From Cryptosporangium phraense (GTDB lineage Bacteria; Actinomycetota; Actinomycetes; Mycobacteriales; Cryptosporangiaceae): 64,000 nt of DNA. Of the stretch, positions 17,433-26,752 are shown in pieces. A program made the translations under genes and the position numbers. Numbering within the stretch: position 1 is the first letter of the stretch; every line of letters begins with the position of its first letter. Location of the stretch: the NCBI RefSeq assembly GCF_006912135.1, contig NZ_VIRS01000026.1, forward strand, positions 38,510 through 102,509, read 5' to 3'. The notes under the pieces are model-generated. The model had not been told where the DNA came from and did no database searches. It worked only from the letters and a program-made list of their open reading frames with translations.

Positions 17433-18572
17433 TTACTGCGAGACCCGGACCGGCATCAACAGGTACCGGTAGGCGCTCTCGTTCACCGGCTTGGACTCGG
17501 CGTCGGCCTCCTCGCCGGTGAGCACCGCGGGCTTGAGCGGCGTGGTGCACGAGAGCACCGCGACCTCCGTACCCAGGGCGTTGAGGCCGTCGAGCAGGAA
17601 CTGCGGGTTGAACGCGATCTCGATGTCGTCGCCGTCGAACACCGCGTCGGTGGACTCGGACGCGCGGGCGTCTTCGGTGCCGCCGGCCTCGACGGTGAGC
17701 ATGCCGCTCGTGAACGCCAGGCGGACCGGCGTGTTGCGCTCGGCGACCAGCGACACACGCTTGACGACCTCGATCATCGTCGCCGTCGGCACCTTGGCCT
17801 GGATCGCGTGGCTGTCGGGGAACAACGAGCGGACCGGCGGGAACTGACCGTCGAGCAGCCGGGTGGTGGTGCGGCGGCCGGCCCCGGAGAAGCCGATCAG
17901 CCCCTCGCCGGTGGCGCCCTGGCTCAGCGCGAGCGTGACCTCGGTACCGGACGACATCGCGCGTGCGGTGTCGGAGAGCGTGCGGGCGGGCACGAGCGCG
18001 TTCTGGCTGACGTCGGCCGCGCCCGGACGCCAGGAGAGCTCGCGGACGGCGAGCCGGTAGCGGTCGGTGGCGAGCAGGGTCAGCCGATCGCCCTCGAGTT
18101 CGAGCCGGACGCCGGTGAGAACCGGGAGCGTGTCGTCCTTGCCCGAGGCGACGACGACCTGGGCGACCGCGGTGGCGAACTCGTCCGCGTCGACGGCACC
18201 GGCGACGGTGGGCATCTCCGGCAGCGTCGGGTAGTCCTCCACCGGCATCGTCGGCAGCGTGAACCGAGCGGTGCCGCAGACGATCTCAGCGCGCGCCTCG
18301 TCGGCGTCGAGCTCGACCGGGTGGTTCGGTAGTGCCCGGGTGATCTCGGCCAGCAGACGGCCGGACACCAGCACCCGGCCGGGCGTGTCGGTCTGCACGT
18401 CGACGCCCATCTGGCTGGAGACCTCGTAGTCGAAGCCCGAGACCGTGAGCCGATCGTTGTCGGTCTCCAGCAGGACACCGGCGAGGACCGGCACCGGCGG
18501 CCGCGCGGGCAGGCTCTTGGCCGTCCACGCGACGGCGTCGGCAAGCGACTCGCGCTCGACCCGGAACTTCAT
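17433..18572 (-). CDS. dnaN: DNA polymerase III sliding clamp (beta subunit)
   Basis: A 379-residue ring-forming processivity clamp, the usual length. Three repeated clamp domains are visible, starting MKFRVERESLADAVAWTAKS, with VSGRLLAEITRALPNHPVEL in the first, LTLLATDRYRLAVRELSW in the second, and the C-terminal YRYLLMPVRVSQ that contributes to the ligand pocket. It is first in the leftward dnaN-gnd-recF-dciA run and lies directly next to oriC. Confidence 0.97.
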   Translation of the reverse strand: MKFRVERESLADAVAWTAKSLPARPPVPVLAGVLLETDNDRLTVSGFDYEVSSQMGVDVQTDTPGRVLVSGRLLAEITRALPNHPVELDADEARAEIVCGTARFTLPTMPVEDYPTLPEMPTVAGAVDADEFATAVAQVVVASGKDDTLPVLTGVRLELEGDRLTLLATDRYRLAVRELSWRPGAADVSQNALVPARTLSDTARAMSSGTEVTLALSQGATGEGLIGFSGAGRRTTTRLLDGQFPPVRSLFPDSHAIQAKVPTATMIEVVKRVSLVAERNTPVRLAFTSGMLTVEAGGTEDARASESTDAVFDGDDIEIAFNPQFLLDGLNALGTEVAVLSCTTPLKPAVLTGEEADAESKPVNESAYRYLLMPVRVSQ

Positions 18573-19158
18573 TCCTTGCCTCCATCAGTGCGGGCCGCTC
18601 AGGGAAGCCGACCGTACCCCGTGGGTGCGACGAAAGGGTGCGCCGGGAGCGCGTCCCTCTCTTCCTCGCTGAGATTTTCTCGACCCGCTCTCGGCACTTT
18701 TCCCCACAGTCCCCAGCACCGAAGAGCACTTGAGATCTCTCTAGATAACTGATTCGTAGTCGTCGTAGGGGTTGTGGAAACGGTGGAGATCGAGCGTCTG
18801 CGCAGCGTGCGCAAGTTATGAACGTGTGGACATCCGGTGGGGACGTTGGGGATGACGAGAGGCCTGTTGTGGAGAGCGTTCGGTTGTCCCCCGTTGCCCA
18901 CACGTAACCCACACCTGTCCGCACAGTTTTCACACAGGCGGAAGCCCTTTCCACAGAGTTATCCCCAGGCTGTGCATGAGTGCTGGTGAAACGGTGGACA
19001 GGGTTGGGGGCAGTGCGGTGGATGGAGGATGAACTGACCGCTCTAGCCAGGCGAATTACTCATACACACGTGTGGGAAGCGGCGTCCACATGATGTGGAC
19101 GAAGAAGGGCTCCCGGCCGATGGCCGGGAGCCCTGGGGAAGCCTTGGGGAAAGCCGAT
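18573..19158. other. oriC: Replication origin oriC
   Basis: This 586-base noncoding gap between dnaN and dnaA holds many DnaA-box-like sequences. The closest are TGTGGACAT (18825-18833) and TTATCCCCA (18959-18967), each one base off consensus. Looser copies are at 18700-18708, 18773-18781, 18868-18876 and 18947-18955. An AT-richer patch, GAGATCTCTCTAGATAACTG, at 18733-18752 could be the unwinding element. GTCCACATGATGTGGAC at 19084-19100 is two opposed half-boxes. The position fits actinobacterial oriC. The gap also contains the dnaN promoter and dnaA terminator. Confidence 0.9.
19107..19133 (-). terminator. dnaA terminator hairpin
   Basis: GGGCTCCCGGCC pairs perfectly with GGCCGGGAGCCC around a GAT loop, 26 bases past the dnaA stop, followed on the minus strand by TTCTTCGTCC. 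Confidence 0.8.
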
Positions 19159-21267
19159 CTACTGCTGTTGAGCGCGCTGTTTGATGCGGTTGGTGAGCTC
19201 GGCGATCTGGTTGTAGAGCGACCGGCGCTCGGCCATCATCTGGCGGATCTTGCGGTCGGCGTGCATGACCGTCGTGTGGTCGCGGCCGCCGAACGCCTGG
19301 CCGATGCGGGGCAGCGAGAGGTCGGTCAGCTCGCGACAGAGGTACATCGCGACCTGGCGGGCGTTGACCAGCACCCGGGAGCGTGACGAGCCGCAGAGGT
19401 CGTCCATCGAGACGCTGAAGTACTCCGCGGTGGCGGCCATGATCGTGGCTGCGGTGATCTCCGGGCCGCCGCCCTCGGGGATCAGGTCCTTGAGGACGAC
19501 CTCGGCCAGGCCCAGATCGACCGGCTGACGGTTGAGGCTGGCGAACGCCGTCACCCGGATCAGCGCGCCCTCGAGCTCGCGGATGTTGGACTGGATCTTG
19601 CTGGCGATGAACTCCAGCACCTCCGGCGGCGCGGCCAGGCGCTCCTGGGCGGCCTTCTTCCGGAGGATCGCGATCCGGGTCTCGAGGTCGGGCGGCTGGA
19701 TGTCGGTGAGCAGGCCCCACTCGAACCGCGTGCGCAGCCGCTCCTCCAGCGTCGACAGCTGCTTGGGCGAGCGGTCGGAGCTGATGACGATCTGCTTGTT
19801 CGCGTTGTGGAGCGTGTTGAACGTGTGGAAGAACTCCTCCTGCGTCCGCTCGCGGCTCTCCAAGAACTGGATGTCGTCGACCAGCAGGATGTCGACGTCG
19901 CGGTAGCGGCGCTGGAAGGCCTGGGTCTTGTCGTCGCGCAGCGAGTTGATGAAGTCGTTCGTGAACTCTTCGGTCGAGACGTACCGCACGGCTCTGGCGT
20001 TGCCGAGCGACTGGGCGTAGTGCCCGATCGCGTGCAGCAGGTGCGTCTTGCCCAGCCCGGAACCGCCGTAGACGAACAGCGGGTTGTAGGCCTTGGCCGG
20101 CGCCTCGGCCACCGCGACCGCGGCCGCGTGCGCGAACCGGTTCGAGGAGCCGATGACGAACGTGTCGAACGTGTACTTCGGGTTCAGCCGGGCCGGCTCG
20201 GTCGGCCGCGGGGTCTCACCGCGCCGGATGCCCCGGTTGGCCGGCTCGACCGGAGCCTCCTGGCCGAACGCGGGCGAGTGGTGGCGGCCGCGGGTGTCGA
20301 AGCTCGGCGGGTAGGCGCTGCCGTCGTAGGGCTCGAAGCCGCCGGGGCGGGCCGCGCCGTACGGACCGGTCGCGCGGTAGGCCGGCTGCTGCTCGGGGTA
20401 GGCGGGTGGCGGGGCGAAGCTCTGCGGCGAGGCGAACCCGGGAACCCCGGCGGAGCCGACGACGGGGGCCGGGCCGCCCGGGATCGCGGCGCCGCCGGCG
20501 GCCGGGGAGGTGGGCTCGGGGCCGGCGGGCATCGTCGGTACGGGGCCGGTGGTGGCCGGACCTTCGTCGGGGGCCAGTGCCGACGGGCCCGCGGTCGTCG
20601 CGTCGGCCGGCGTCGACGTCGGGCCCGGCCTCGGCGGGGCGGGCTCGGGAACCTCGGCGGGCTCCCGGTCGGTGGCCGCGTGCCGGCCGCGCAGACGGTC
20701 CGGAGCCGGCGCGTCGAGCGGTTCGCCCGGGGGCGTCGCCGGAGCAGCCGACGAGTACCGGTCGGGGCTCGCGCCGTAGGCGGCCGGGCGTGCGCTCTCG
20801 CCGCCGTAGGGCCGGTACGGGTGCGGCGGCGGGAACTCCGGACGCTCGGCCCCGCCGCCGGCCGCGGCGGCGGCACCGCGGTAGTCGCGGAACTCGGGCT
20901 CCGGCGCGGGACCTTCGTCGTACCGGCCGGGGGCGTACGACTCCGGCTGCCAGTTGTCGACCGGAGGCAGATCGAGGACGTGGAGCTCCATCGTCTGTTG
21001 TTCGACCGGAACGCGCACCGTCACGGCGACGTTGACGGGCCGGCCCAACTGACGCGAGATCGCGTCGGTGATCACTCCGCGTAGTCGACTCTCGAACGCG
21101 TCCTTGGCGAACTGGTTGGGCGCCGCAAGGAGTGCGGTGTCCTCCACCAGCGCGAGAGGCCGGGTCAACCGGAGCCACGCCCGCTGCTGGGGACTGAGGT
21201 CCTGGTCGGCCAGGCTTTCCGTGGCCGCAGACCAGATGCCTTCGAGATTGACGCTCTCGTCGGTCAC
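19159..21267 (-). CDS. dnaA: Chromosomal replication initiator DnaA
   Basis: About 702 residues. Domain I is at residues 1-105 ([20 protein letters not shown]); domain II is a very long Pro/Gly/Ala/Arg-rich linker of roughly 270 residues; the AAA+ domain starts [20 protein letters not shown] with Walker [17 protein letters not shown] and Walker [12 protein letters not shown]; domain IV has the DnaA signature [31 protein letters not shown]. It is longer than most DnaA proteins because of the linker. AGGGGG lies four bases before the GTG at 21267 and only one base before the ATG at 21270, so GTG is preferred; the two differ by one codon. The frame open to 21564 is not used. Confidence 0.96.
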   Translation of the reverse strand: MTDESVNLEGIWSAATESLADQDLSPQQRAWLRLTRPLALVEDTALLAAPNQFAKDAFESRLRGVITDAISRQLGRPVNVAVTVRVPVEQQTMELHVLDLPPVDNWQPESYAPGRYDEGPAPEPEFRDYRGAAAAAGGGAERPEFPPPHPYRPYGGESARPAAYGASPDRYSSAAPATPPGEPLDAPAPDRLRGRHAATDREPAEVPEPAPPRPGPTSTPADATTAGPSALAPDEGPATTGPVPTMPAGPEPTSPAAGGAAIPGGPAPVVGSAGVPGFASPQSFAPPPAYPEQQPAYRATGPYGAARPGGFEPYDGSAYPPSFDTRGRHHSPAFGQEAPVEPANRGIRRGETPRPTEPARLNPKYTFDTFVIGSSNRFAHAAAVAVAEAPAKAYNPLFVYGGSGLGKTHLLHAIGHYAQSLGNARAVRYVSTEEFTNDFINSLRDDKTQAFQRRYRDVDILLVDDIQFLESRERTQEEFFHTFNTLHNANKQIVISSDRSPKQLSTLEERLRTRFEWGLLTDIQPPDLETRIAILRKKAAQERLAAPPEVLEFIASKIQSNIRELEGALIRVTAFASLNRQPVDLGLAEVVLKDLIPEGGGPEITAATIMAATAEYFSVSMDDLCGSSRSRVLVNARQVAMYLCRELTDLSLPRIGQAFGGRDHTTVMHADRKIRQMMAERRSLYNQIAELTNRIKQRAQQQ

Positions 21268-21801
21268 CATTCCCCCTGGTAGATAGCGTCTCACTCGGGC
21301 CGCCGATGCACTGTCCACACCGGTTTCCACACCCTGTGTATAGTGCGCGGGCCCCGACCTGAACCGGACATTTCGTTCCCCGGCGCCGACGGCGTGTCGG
21401 GCGGCCGCCCGTTTGAGGGGCTCACCAGGCCGAACGCCCCCGACTGCTCTGACGGGAGTTCCGACGAGAATCAACCAGGACCGGCAAACGGGCAGGCTAA
21501 CAGCGTCTCTGAGCACGCAACAAGGCGTTGTCCACAGGCTGCGCCGACCCGTTGTCCCGTCCAAGGCCGTGGCCTGCGGGCATGCCTGATGTGCCAGATT
21601 GATTACGGGACCGGAGAGCGCGCCGAGACCGACGCGCAGGGTGAATCACGGTCACGGAGTGTGGAGGTTGTGGACCGCATTTGCTGGCTCTGTCCTGGCT
21701 CACGTACGCTGGAACCATCTATGGCTGTGCCGTGCGGAGATCACCGGTGTAGCCGAGCCGCCCGCAGTCCGACCTAGTTAGTACGTATCGGAGACCTCGA
21801 C
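21268..21801. promoter_or_regulatory. dnaA-rpmH divergent promoter region
   Basis: This 534-base region separates leftward dnaA from rightward rpmH. TTGTCCACA at 21528-21536 is an exact actinobacterial DnaA box, and CTGTCCACA near 21310 and TTTCCACACC near 21325 are close variants next to the dnaA start, consistent with DnaA autoregulation. No convincing ORF is seen. The rpmH promoter should lie within the last 100 bases. Confidence 0.75.
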
Positions 21802-21939
21802 GTGAGCAAGCGCACCTACCAGCCGAACAACCGCCGCCGCGCGAAGACCCACGGCTTCCGGCTGCGCATGCGCACGCGGGCGGGGCGGGCCATCATCGCC
21901 GCTCGGCGCCTCAAGGGGCGCGCGCGCCTCTCCGCCTGA
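21802..21939 (+). CDS. rpmH: 50S ribosomal protein L34
   Basis: A 45-residue protein starting with [23 protein letters not shown] then [20 protein letters not shown], the standard basic L34 sequence. It is the first gene of the rightward rpmH-rnpA-yidD-yidC-jag-rsmG-parAB run and lies 17 bases before rnpA. Confidence 0.98.
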   Translation: MSKRTYQPNNRRRAKTHGFRLRMRTRAGRAIIAARRLKGRARLSA

Positions 21940-21956
21940 CCAGGCAGGAGCGCGGC

Positions 21957-22322
21957 GTGCTGCCGGCGCACGCGCGGCTGCGGCGGCGCGAAGACTTCAC
22001 CCGGGTGCTGCGCTCGGGCAATCGCGCGGGACGCAGCACGCTGGTCGTGCACGCCACCCTCGGTGGAGCATCGAACGACGCCGGCCCGACGGAGAACTCC
22101 GTCCGGGCCGGCTTCGTTGTCTCCAAGGCAGTCGGTAATGCCGTGATACGGCACCGGGTCGCGAGGCAGCTCCGCCACCTCGTCCGCGATCGGCTGTCGC
22201 AGCTGCCACCCGGCAGCACGGTGGTCGTCCGGGCTCTTCCGGCCGCCGCCGACCAAACCTCGGAGACGCTGGGCCGCGACCTGGACGGCGCATTCCGACG
22301 CATTCTGAAGGCTCGACGATGA
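21957..22322 (+). CDS. rnpA: Ribonuclease P protein component
   Basis: A 121-residue basic protein that assists the RNase P RNA in tRNA 5' maturation. It begins [20 protein letters not shown] and contains the RNR-like signature region [27 protein letters not shown]. The GTG at 21957 has CAGGAG upstream. The stop overlaps the yidD start (ATGA). Confidence 0.96.
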   Translation: MLPAHARLRRREDFTRVLRSGNRAGRSTLVVHATLGGASNDAGPTENSVRAGFVVSKAVGNAVIRHRVARQLRHLVRDRLSQLPPGSTVVVRALPAAADQTSETLGRDLDGAFRRILKARR

Positions 22323-22630
22323 GCACTGCTTCCCCTCGCCCTCCGGCCGGCCGCATGTCGCGGCTGCTGCTGGCCGTCCTGATCGCCCCGATCGAGGCCT
22401 ATCGCCGGTGGATCAGCCCGGCGCTGCCGCCTCGTTGCCGGTTCCACCCCAGCTGCAGCGCCTACGCGCTGGAGGCACTGCGCACCCACGGCCCGGTGGC
22501 GGGAATCCTGCTGGCAGGCTGGCGCGTGATGCGCTGCCACCCGTTCCACCCCGGCGGGTACGACCCGGTCCCCTCGAAGGGGCCCTTCCGTCGTATCCGT
22601 GACCGCCGTCTGTCTGGAGCTACTCGGTGA
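22319..22630 (+). CDS. yidD: Membrane protein insertion efficiency factor YidD
   Basis: A 103-residue protein with [20 protein letters not shown] and [29 protein letters not shown], the paired Cys/His signature of YidD (DUF37). An amphipathic N-terminal helix should attach it to the inner face of the membrane near YidC. It overlaps rnpA and yidC by four bases on each side, indicating translational coupling. Confidence 0.96.
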   Translation: MSTASPRPPAGRMSRLLLAVLIAPIEAYRRWISPALPPRCRFHPSCSAYALEALRTHGPVAGILLAGWRVMRCHPFHPGGYDPVPSKGPFRRIRDRRLSGATR

Positions 22631-23748
22631 ACCTGAACTGGATCTACACGGGCATCTCGTGGATCCTGCTGCGCTGGCACGATCTCTGGGGCGGCCTGCT
22701 CCACATGCCGTCCGGCCCCGCCTGGGTGCTCTCGATCGTCTTCCTCGTGCTGACCGTCCGGGTCGTGCTGTTCCCGGTCTTCGTCCGGCAGATCAAGTCG
22801 CAGCGCGCGATGCAGGCGATCCAGCCGCAGATGAAGGAACTGCGCGAGAAGTACAAGAACGATCAGCAGAAGCTCCAAGCGGAGATGATGGAGCTCTACA
22901 AGCGGGAGAAGGCCAACCCGCTGATGGGCTGCCTCCCGATCTTCCTGCAGATCCCGGTCTTCATCGGTCTGTTCCACGTCCTTCGGCTGATCAACCCGAA
23001 CTCGGATTCGGCCTTCAAGGCCATGACCACCGAGTACGGCTGGACCGCCGACCAGTTCAACAGCGCGTCCGAGGCCCGGATCTTCGGCGCGCCGATCGCC
23101 GCGGCCTTCCGGTCTACGACCGAACAGCTCGAGCAGTTGGACGCGAGCCGGCTCGCGGTGACGCTCGTCGCCGGCATCTTGATCATCACGATGGTCGCGA
23201 CGACCTACATCACCCAGCGCCAGATGATCGCGCGCAACGGGGTGGCGGCCGACCCGACGCAGGCGATGGTCCAGAAGCTGATGCTCTACGGCATCCCGGC
23301 TTCGCTGCTGGTCTCCGGTGCGATCTTCCCGATCGGTGTCGTCGTCTACTGGGTGACGCAGAACTTCTTCTCGATGGGTCAGCAGTTCTGGGTGCTCAGC
23401 AAGATGCCGCTGCCGAAGCCCGGTGACCCCAAGGTCGACCCGGAGAAGGCGGCCGCGATGGCCCCGAAGCCGGGCGTCAAGCCGGTGAACCCGAAGAAGG
23501 GCGGCCGTCCGGCGGCGGCGCGCCAGCCGTCGTCCGGAAGTTCGGTCAAGTTCGACACCGCGCAGGCGCGAGCGGAGCGCGCGTCGGCCGCGGAGCAGGC
23601 GGCCAAGGCCGCTGAGGCGGCCGCGTCCGAGACCGGCGACGCCGAGAAGCCCGCACCGGTGCGCAAGCCGACGCCGGCGCGCGGCGGTGGCGGAGCGCGC
23701 CGTCCACAGGACAACCGGAACCGGAAACGGAAGGGCGGCCGGCGCTGA
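22627..23748 (+). CDS. yidC: Membrane protein insertase YidC
   Basis: A 373-residue YidC/Oxa1-family insertase. An N-terminal helix near [18 protein letters not shown] is followed by the conserved core [20 protein letters not shown], the cytoplasmic coiled-coil hairpin ([20 protein letters not shown]), [20 protein letters not shown] and two further helices near residues 180-200 and 220-250. The C terminus is a 110-residue Pro/Ala/Lys-rich tail ending in a very basic [10 protein letters not shown], typical of actinobacterial YidC and probably ribosome-contacting. GTG start overlapping yidD. Confidence 0.97.
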   Translation: MNLNWIYTGISWILLRWHDLWGGLLHMPSGPAWVLSIVFLVLTVRVVLFPVFVRQIKSQRAMQAIQPQMKELREKYKNDQQKLQAEMMELYKREKANPLMGCLPIFLQIPVFIGLFHVLRLINPNSDSAFKAMTTEYGWTADQFNSASEARIFGAPIAAAFRSTTEQLEQLDASRLAVTLVAGILIITMVATTYITQRQMIARNGVAADPTQAMVQKLMLYGIPASLLVSGAIFPIGVVVYWVTQNFFSMGQQFWVLSKMPLPKPGDPKVDPEKAAAMAPKPGVKPVNPKKGGRPAAARQPSSGSSVKFDTAQARAERASAAEQAAKAAEAAASETGDAEKPAPVRKPTPARGGGGARRPQDNRNRKRKGGRR

Positions 23749-23818
23749 GCGTGCGCGGCCCCGACGGACTCATTCTTCAGCGCCCCACCGCGGCGGCGCG
23801 GCAGGCCAGGGAGTAACG

Positions 23819-24331
23819 ATGACGGAGACGCAGCCCACCACCGCGCCGGCGGAGGAGGAGACAGGTACGGACCTGCTCGTGCGCGAGGGTGACATCGCCG
23901 GCGATTACATCGAGCGGCTGCTGGACATCCTCGACTTCGACGGGGACATCGACATGGACGTCGAGGGCGACCGGGCGATCGTCGCGGTGATCGGCGACGA
24001 GCTCGACGCGCTGATCGGTCCGCGCGGCGCCGTGCTCGACGCCCTGCAGGAGCTGACCCGGCTGGCGGTCGTGCAGCAGACCGGCGTCCGTAGCCGGCTG
24101 ATGCTGGACGTCGGCGGGTACCGCGCGAAGCGTCGGCAGGAGCTGGTCGCGATCGCGAAGAACGCGGTCGAGCAGGCGCGGTCGCTGGGCGAGCCGGTCA
24201 AGCTCAGCCCGATGAACCCGTTCGAACGCAAGGTCGTGCACGACGCGATCAGCGCGATCGAGGACGTCCGGAGCGAGTCCGAAGGCGAAGAGCCGGAGCG
24301 TCGCGTGGTCGTCCACCTGCAGAGCGCATGA
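23819..24331 (+). CDS. jag: Jag/KhpB KH-R3H RNA-binding protein
   Basis: A 170-residue protein. After an acidic N terminus it has a KH domain ([30 protein letters not shown]) and a C-terminal R3H domain ([18 protein letters not shown]). Jag/KhpB homologues bind RNA and influence cell division and envelope growth, and sit after yidC in most Gram-positives. The ATG at 23819 has CAGGGAG upstream and matches the family start; the longer frame into yidC is not used. Confidence 0.95.
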   Translation: MTETQPTTAPAEEETGTDLLVREGDIAGDYIERLLDILDFDGDIDMDVEGDRAIVAVIGDELDALIGPRGAVLDALQELTRLAVVQQTGVRSRLMLDVGGYRAKRRQELVAIAKNAVEQARSLGEPVKLSPMNPFERKVVHDAISAIEDVRSESEGEEPERRVVVHLQSA

Positions 24332-24365
24332 TCTCCCTGGTGTCCGCTCGCGGCAGGGCGCTGTC

Positions 24366-25139
24366 GTGAGCGATTCGCCTCCTGCGAGCCCCGCCGGTCC
24401 GCCGGCGGGGCTCGCTGCTGTTGCGGCCTCGGTTTTCGGCTCGCGTCTGCCGCTGGCCGTCGAGTACGCCTCGCTGCTGTCTTCGGCCGGGGTGGAGCGC
24501 GGCCTGATCGGCCCGCGCGAGGCTCCGCGCCTCTGGGAGCGCCACCTGCTCAACTGCGCGGTGGTTGCTGACCTGTTCCCGGCGGGCGCCACGGTGGTGG
24601 ACGTCGGGAGCGGCGCCGGGTTGCCCGGGATCGTGCTGGGGATCGTGCGGCCGGATCTGCGGGTGACGTTGCTGGAGCCGTTGGCTCGTCGGGCCGCGTT
24701 CCTGTCCGAGGCCGTGTCTCTGCTCGGTCTTTCGACGGTGACCGTGGAGCGGGGGCGCGCGGAGGAGGTCGTCGGGCGAGTGTCGGGGTCGATCGTGACC
24801 GCGCGGGCGGTGGCCCCGCTGGACCGGCTCGCCGGGTGGTGTCTGCCGCTCTGCGCGCCCGGCGGACGCATGCTGGCGCTCAAAGGATCGTCCGCGGCGG
24901 AGGAGATCACTGAACACGCCGCAGCGGTAGCGCGGGTCGGGGGCGTCTCCCCTCGTATCGTCGAATGCGGAAGCGGCATCGTCGACCCCCCGACGACCGT
25001 GGTCGAGATTCTCCGTGGTGATTCCGTTCGTGGAGTGGCCAGGTCCCGGCGTGCTGACGCCGGTGGTGATTCGTCCCGTCGGCGGCGGCCAGGTTCGGCT
25101 GCTGCGAGCCGTCGACGGAGAGGACCGCACGGACCATGA
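24366..25139 (+). CDS. rsmG: 16S rRNA (guanine527-N7)-methyltransferase RsmG
   Basis: A 257-residue SAM-dependent methyltransferase modifying G527 of 16S rRNA. Motif I is [20 protein letters not shown], followed by the [15 protein letters not shown] stretch, and [20 protein letters not shown] completes the RsmG signature. The last 35 residues (from about [20 protein letters not shown]) are Arg/Ser/Gly-rich and unlike the usual end of the family. The stop overlaps the first in-frame ATG of the repeat-rich stretch leading to parA. Confidence 0.95.
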   Translation: MSDSPPASPAGPPAGLAAVAASVFGSRLPLAVEYASLLSSAGVERGLIGPREAPRLWERHLLNCAVVADLFPAGATVVDVGSGAGLPGIVLGIVRPDLRVTLLEPLARRAAFLSEAVSLLGLSTVTVERGRAEEVVGRVSGSIVTARAVAPLDRLAGWCLPLCAPGGRMLALKGSSAAEEITEHAAAVARVGGVSPRIVECGSGIVDPPTTVVEILRGDSVRGVARSRRADAGGDSSRRRRPGSAAASRRRRGPHGP

Positions 25140-25800
25140 CCGACAACGCGTCTCGGAAGCCCACCGCAGTGGGGTGGCCGGAGTTGAAGCCGGCTCGTGA
25201 AGCAGCGGTGGTCGAGCGGCCGGGGCGTGGGGCGTCGGATTTGGGGTGGCCGGAGTTCGAGCTCCTGGATGAGGTTTTGTCCTCGTCGGTGGGGCGGGCG
25301 GGCGGTTTGAGACCTGGGGATTTGAGGGTGGTCGCTGACGGTCCTTTGTCTACGGACGAGTCGGCGGGTTCTGGGCTTTTGGGTTCTGGGCTTTTGGAGT
25401 CTGGGCTTTTGGAGTCTGGGGCGGCGGGTTCCGGGACGGCGGCTGGGAGTGGGCGGGGGTTTGGGGCGGTTGGGCGGGATCGGGCTCGGGGGCTGGGGCC
25501 GGATGAGGGGCTGAGCGTTTCGGACGGGCGGCTGGAGATCGTTTCGCCGCCATCGATCGAGGAGCTTCTCGGGGGGTTGGGGGCTCGGGGGCGGGATGGC
25601 GCGCGTGAGCGCGGAGGGATGAGGGAGCGCGGCGGCGCGGGTGCGGTTGGACGCGGTGACGCGGGTGTGGTTGGGCGCCGCGGCGCGCGTGCGGTTGGGG
25701 GCGGCGGCGCGGCTGCGGTCGAGCGCGACGGCGCGGGTGCGGTTGGGCGCGGTGCGGTTGGGCGTGACGGCGCGGCTGCGGTCGAGCGCGACGGCCCGGG

Positions 25801-25882
25801 TGCGGTTGGTCGCGGTGACGCGGGTGCGGTTGGTCGCGGTGACGCGGGTGCGGTTGGTCGCGGTGACGCGGGTGCGGTTGGG
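25801..25882. repeat. 24-bp tandem repeat, three units
   Basis: A 24-base unit starting TGCGGTTGGTCGCGGTGACG is repeated exactly at 25801, 25825 and 25849 with a partial fourth copy. If translated in the parA frame it encodes GRGDAGAV repeats. Confidence 0.8.
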
Positions 25883-26214
25883 GGCGGTGGCGCGGGGCGG
25901 CGCGGGGCGCACGACGGGAGCTTGCGTGGGACCGGGGCGCGCGATGACGGCGGCTCTGGGCCTGGCGCGTACGACGGCGGGATGCGTGGGACCGGGGCGC
26001 ACGACGACGGTGGTCTGGATCGGCGTGTTGCACACGACGGCGAGATGCGGGGGCGCGAAGCCCATAACGGCGGATTGCGTGGGCGCGGGGCGCGCGATGG
26101 CGGCAGCTTGGTTTGGCGGGGCGCGCCCGACAGCGGCGCGGATGAGCGCAGTGGCGCGGATGGGCTGAGCAACGCTGATGGGCCCGGTAGTGCTGATGGG
26201 CCCGGTAGCGCGGA

Positions 26215-26394
26215 GGGGCTGAGTGGCGCGGAGGGGCTGAGTGGCGCGGAGGGGCTGAGTGGCGCGGAGGGGCTCAGTGGCGCGGAGGGGCTCAGTGGCG
26301 CGGAGGGGCTCAGTGGCGCGGAGGGGCTCAGTGGCGCGGAGGGGCTCAGTGACGCGGAGGGGCTCAGTGACGCGGAGGGGCTCAGTGGCGCGGG
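26215..26394. repeat. 18-bp tandem repeat, ten units
   Basis: Ten consecutive 18-base units of GGGGCTSAGTGRCGCGGA run from 26215 to 26394, differing only at two positions (G or C at base 7, G or A at base 12). In the parA frame they give the hexapeptide EGLSGA/EGLSDA. Such homogeneous arrays are prone to copy-number change. Confidence 0.9.
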
Positions 26395-26752
26395 GCGCGA
26401 TGCGGCGGATGCTTTCGTGGGGCCGGGTGGGTCTACCGAGCGGGCGATCTCGCACGACCGCGGCGAGCCGGCCGGACGAGATGAGTCGATGGCGCGCGGA
26501 GAAGCGTCCGGCCGGAACGCAGTGAACCAGAGCGGCGGATTGAACGAATCTCTGCGCGATCTCATCCACAGAGTTGTCGGTCGGGCAGAGGATTCGCGCG
26601 CCGGGACGGTACCGTCGGTAAGTGCCGGTGCGACCCTCGCCGATGCCTCTCCCCTTGAGCAAGGCGCAGCGACTGCAGCGTCGGCGGACACCGCTGAGCC
26701 CCCCAGGCCGGCTTCCCCCGAGTCCGGTATTGAACAGGTCCAGGAGATCGAC

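Larger units (their letters stand above)
25136..26752 (+). other. Repeat-rich open stretch in frame with parA
   Basis: From the ATG at 25136, which overlaps the rsmG stop as ATGA, 539 codons stay open and run in frame into ParA. The encoded sequence is low complexity: paired WPEL/WPEF motifs near the start, GSGLLGSGLLESGLLESG, then Gly/Ala/Arg/Asp-rich runs such as AVGRGDAGAVGRGDAG, then EGLSGA hexapeptides. Long open frames also occur on the opposite strand, so openness alone is weak evidence of coding. Third positions are richer in G and T than in neighbouring genes. Either ParA carries a disordered extension of 539 residues, or this is a repeat-expanded intergenic segment and ParA starts at 26753. 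Confidence 0.5.

Noticed and set aside
24907..26691. 594-codon minus-strand frame with SPSAPL repeats
   Set aside because: It is the reverse reading of the 18-bp tandem array and overlaps rsmG; no start signal or family.
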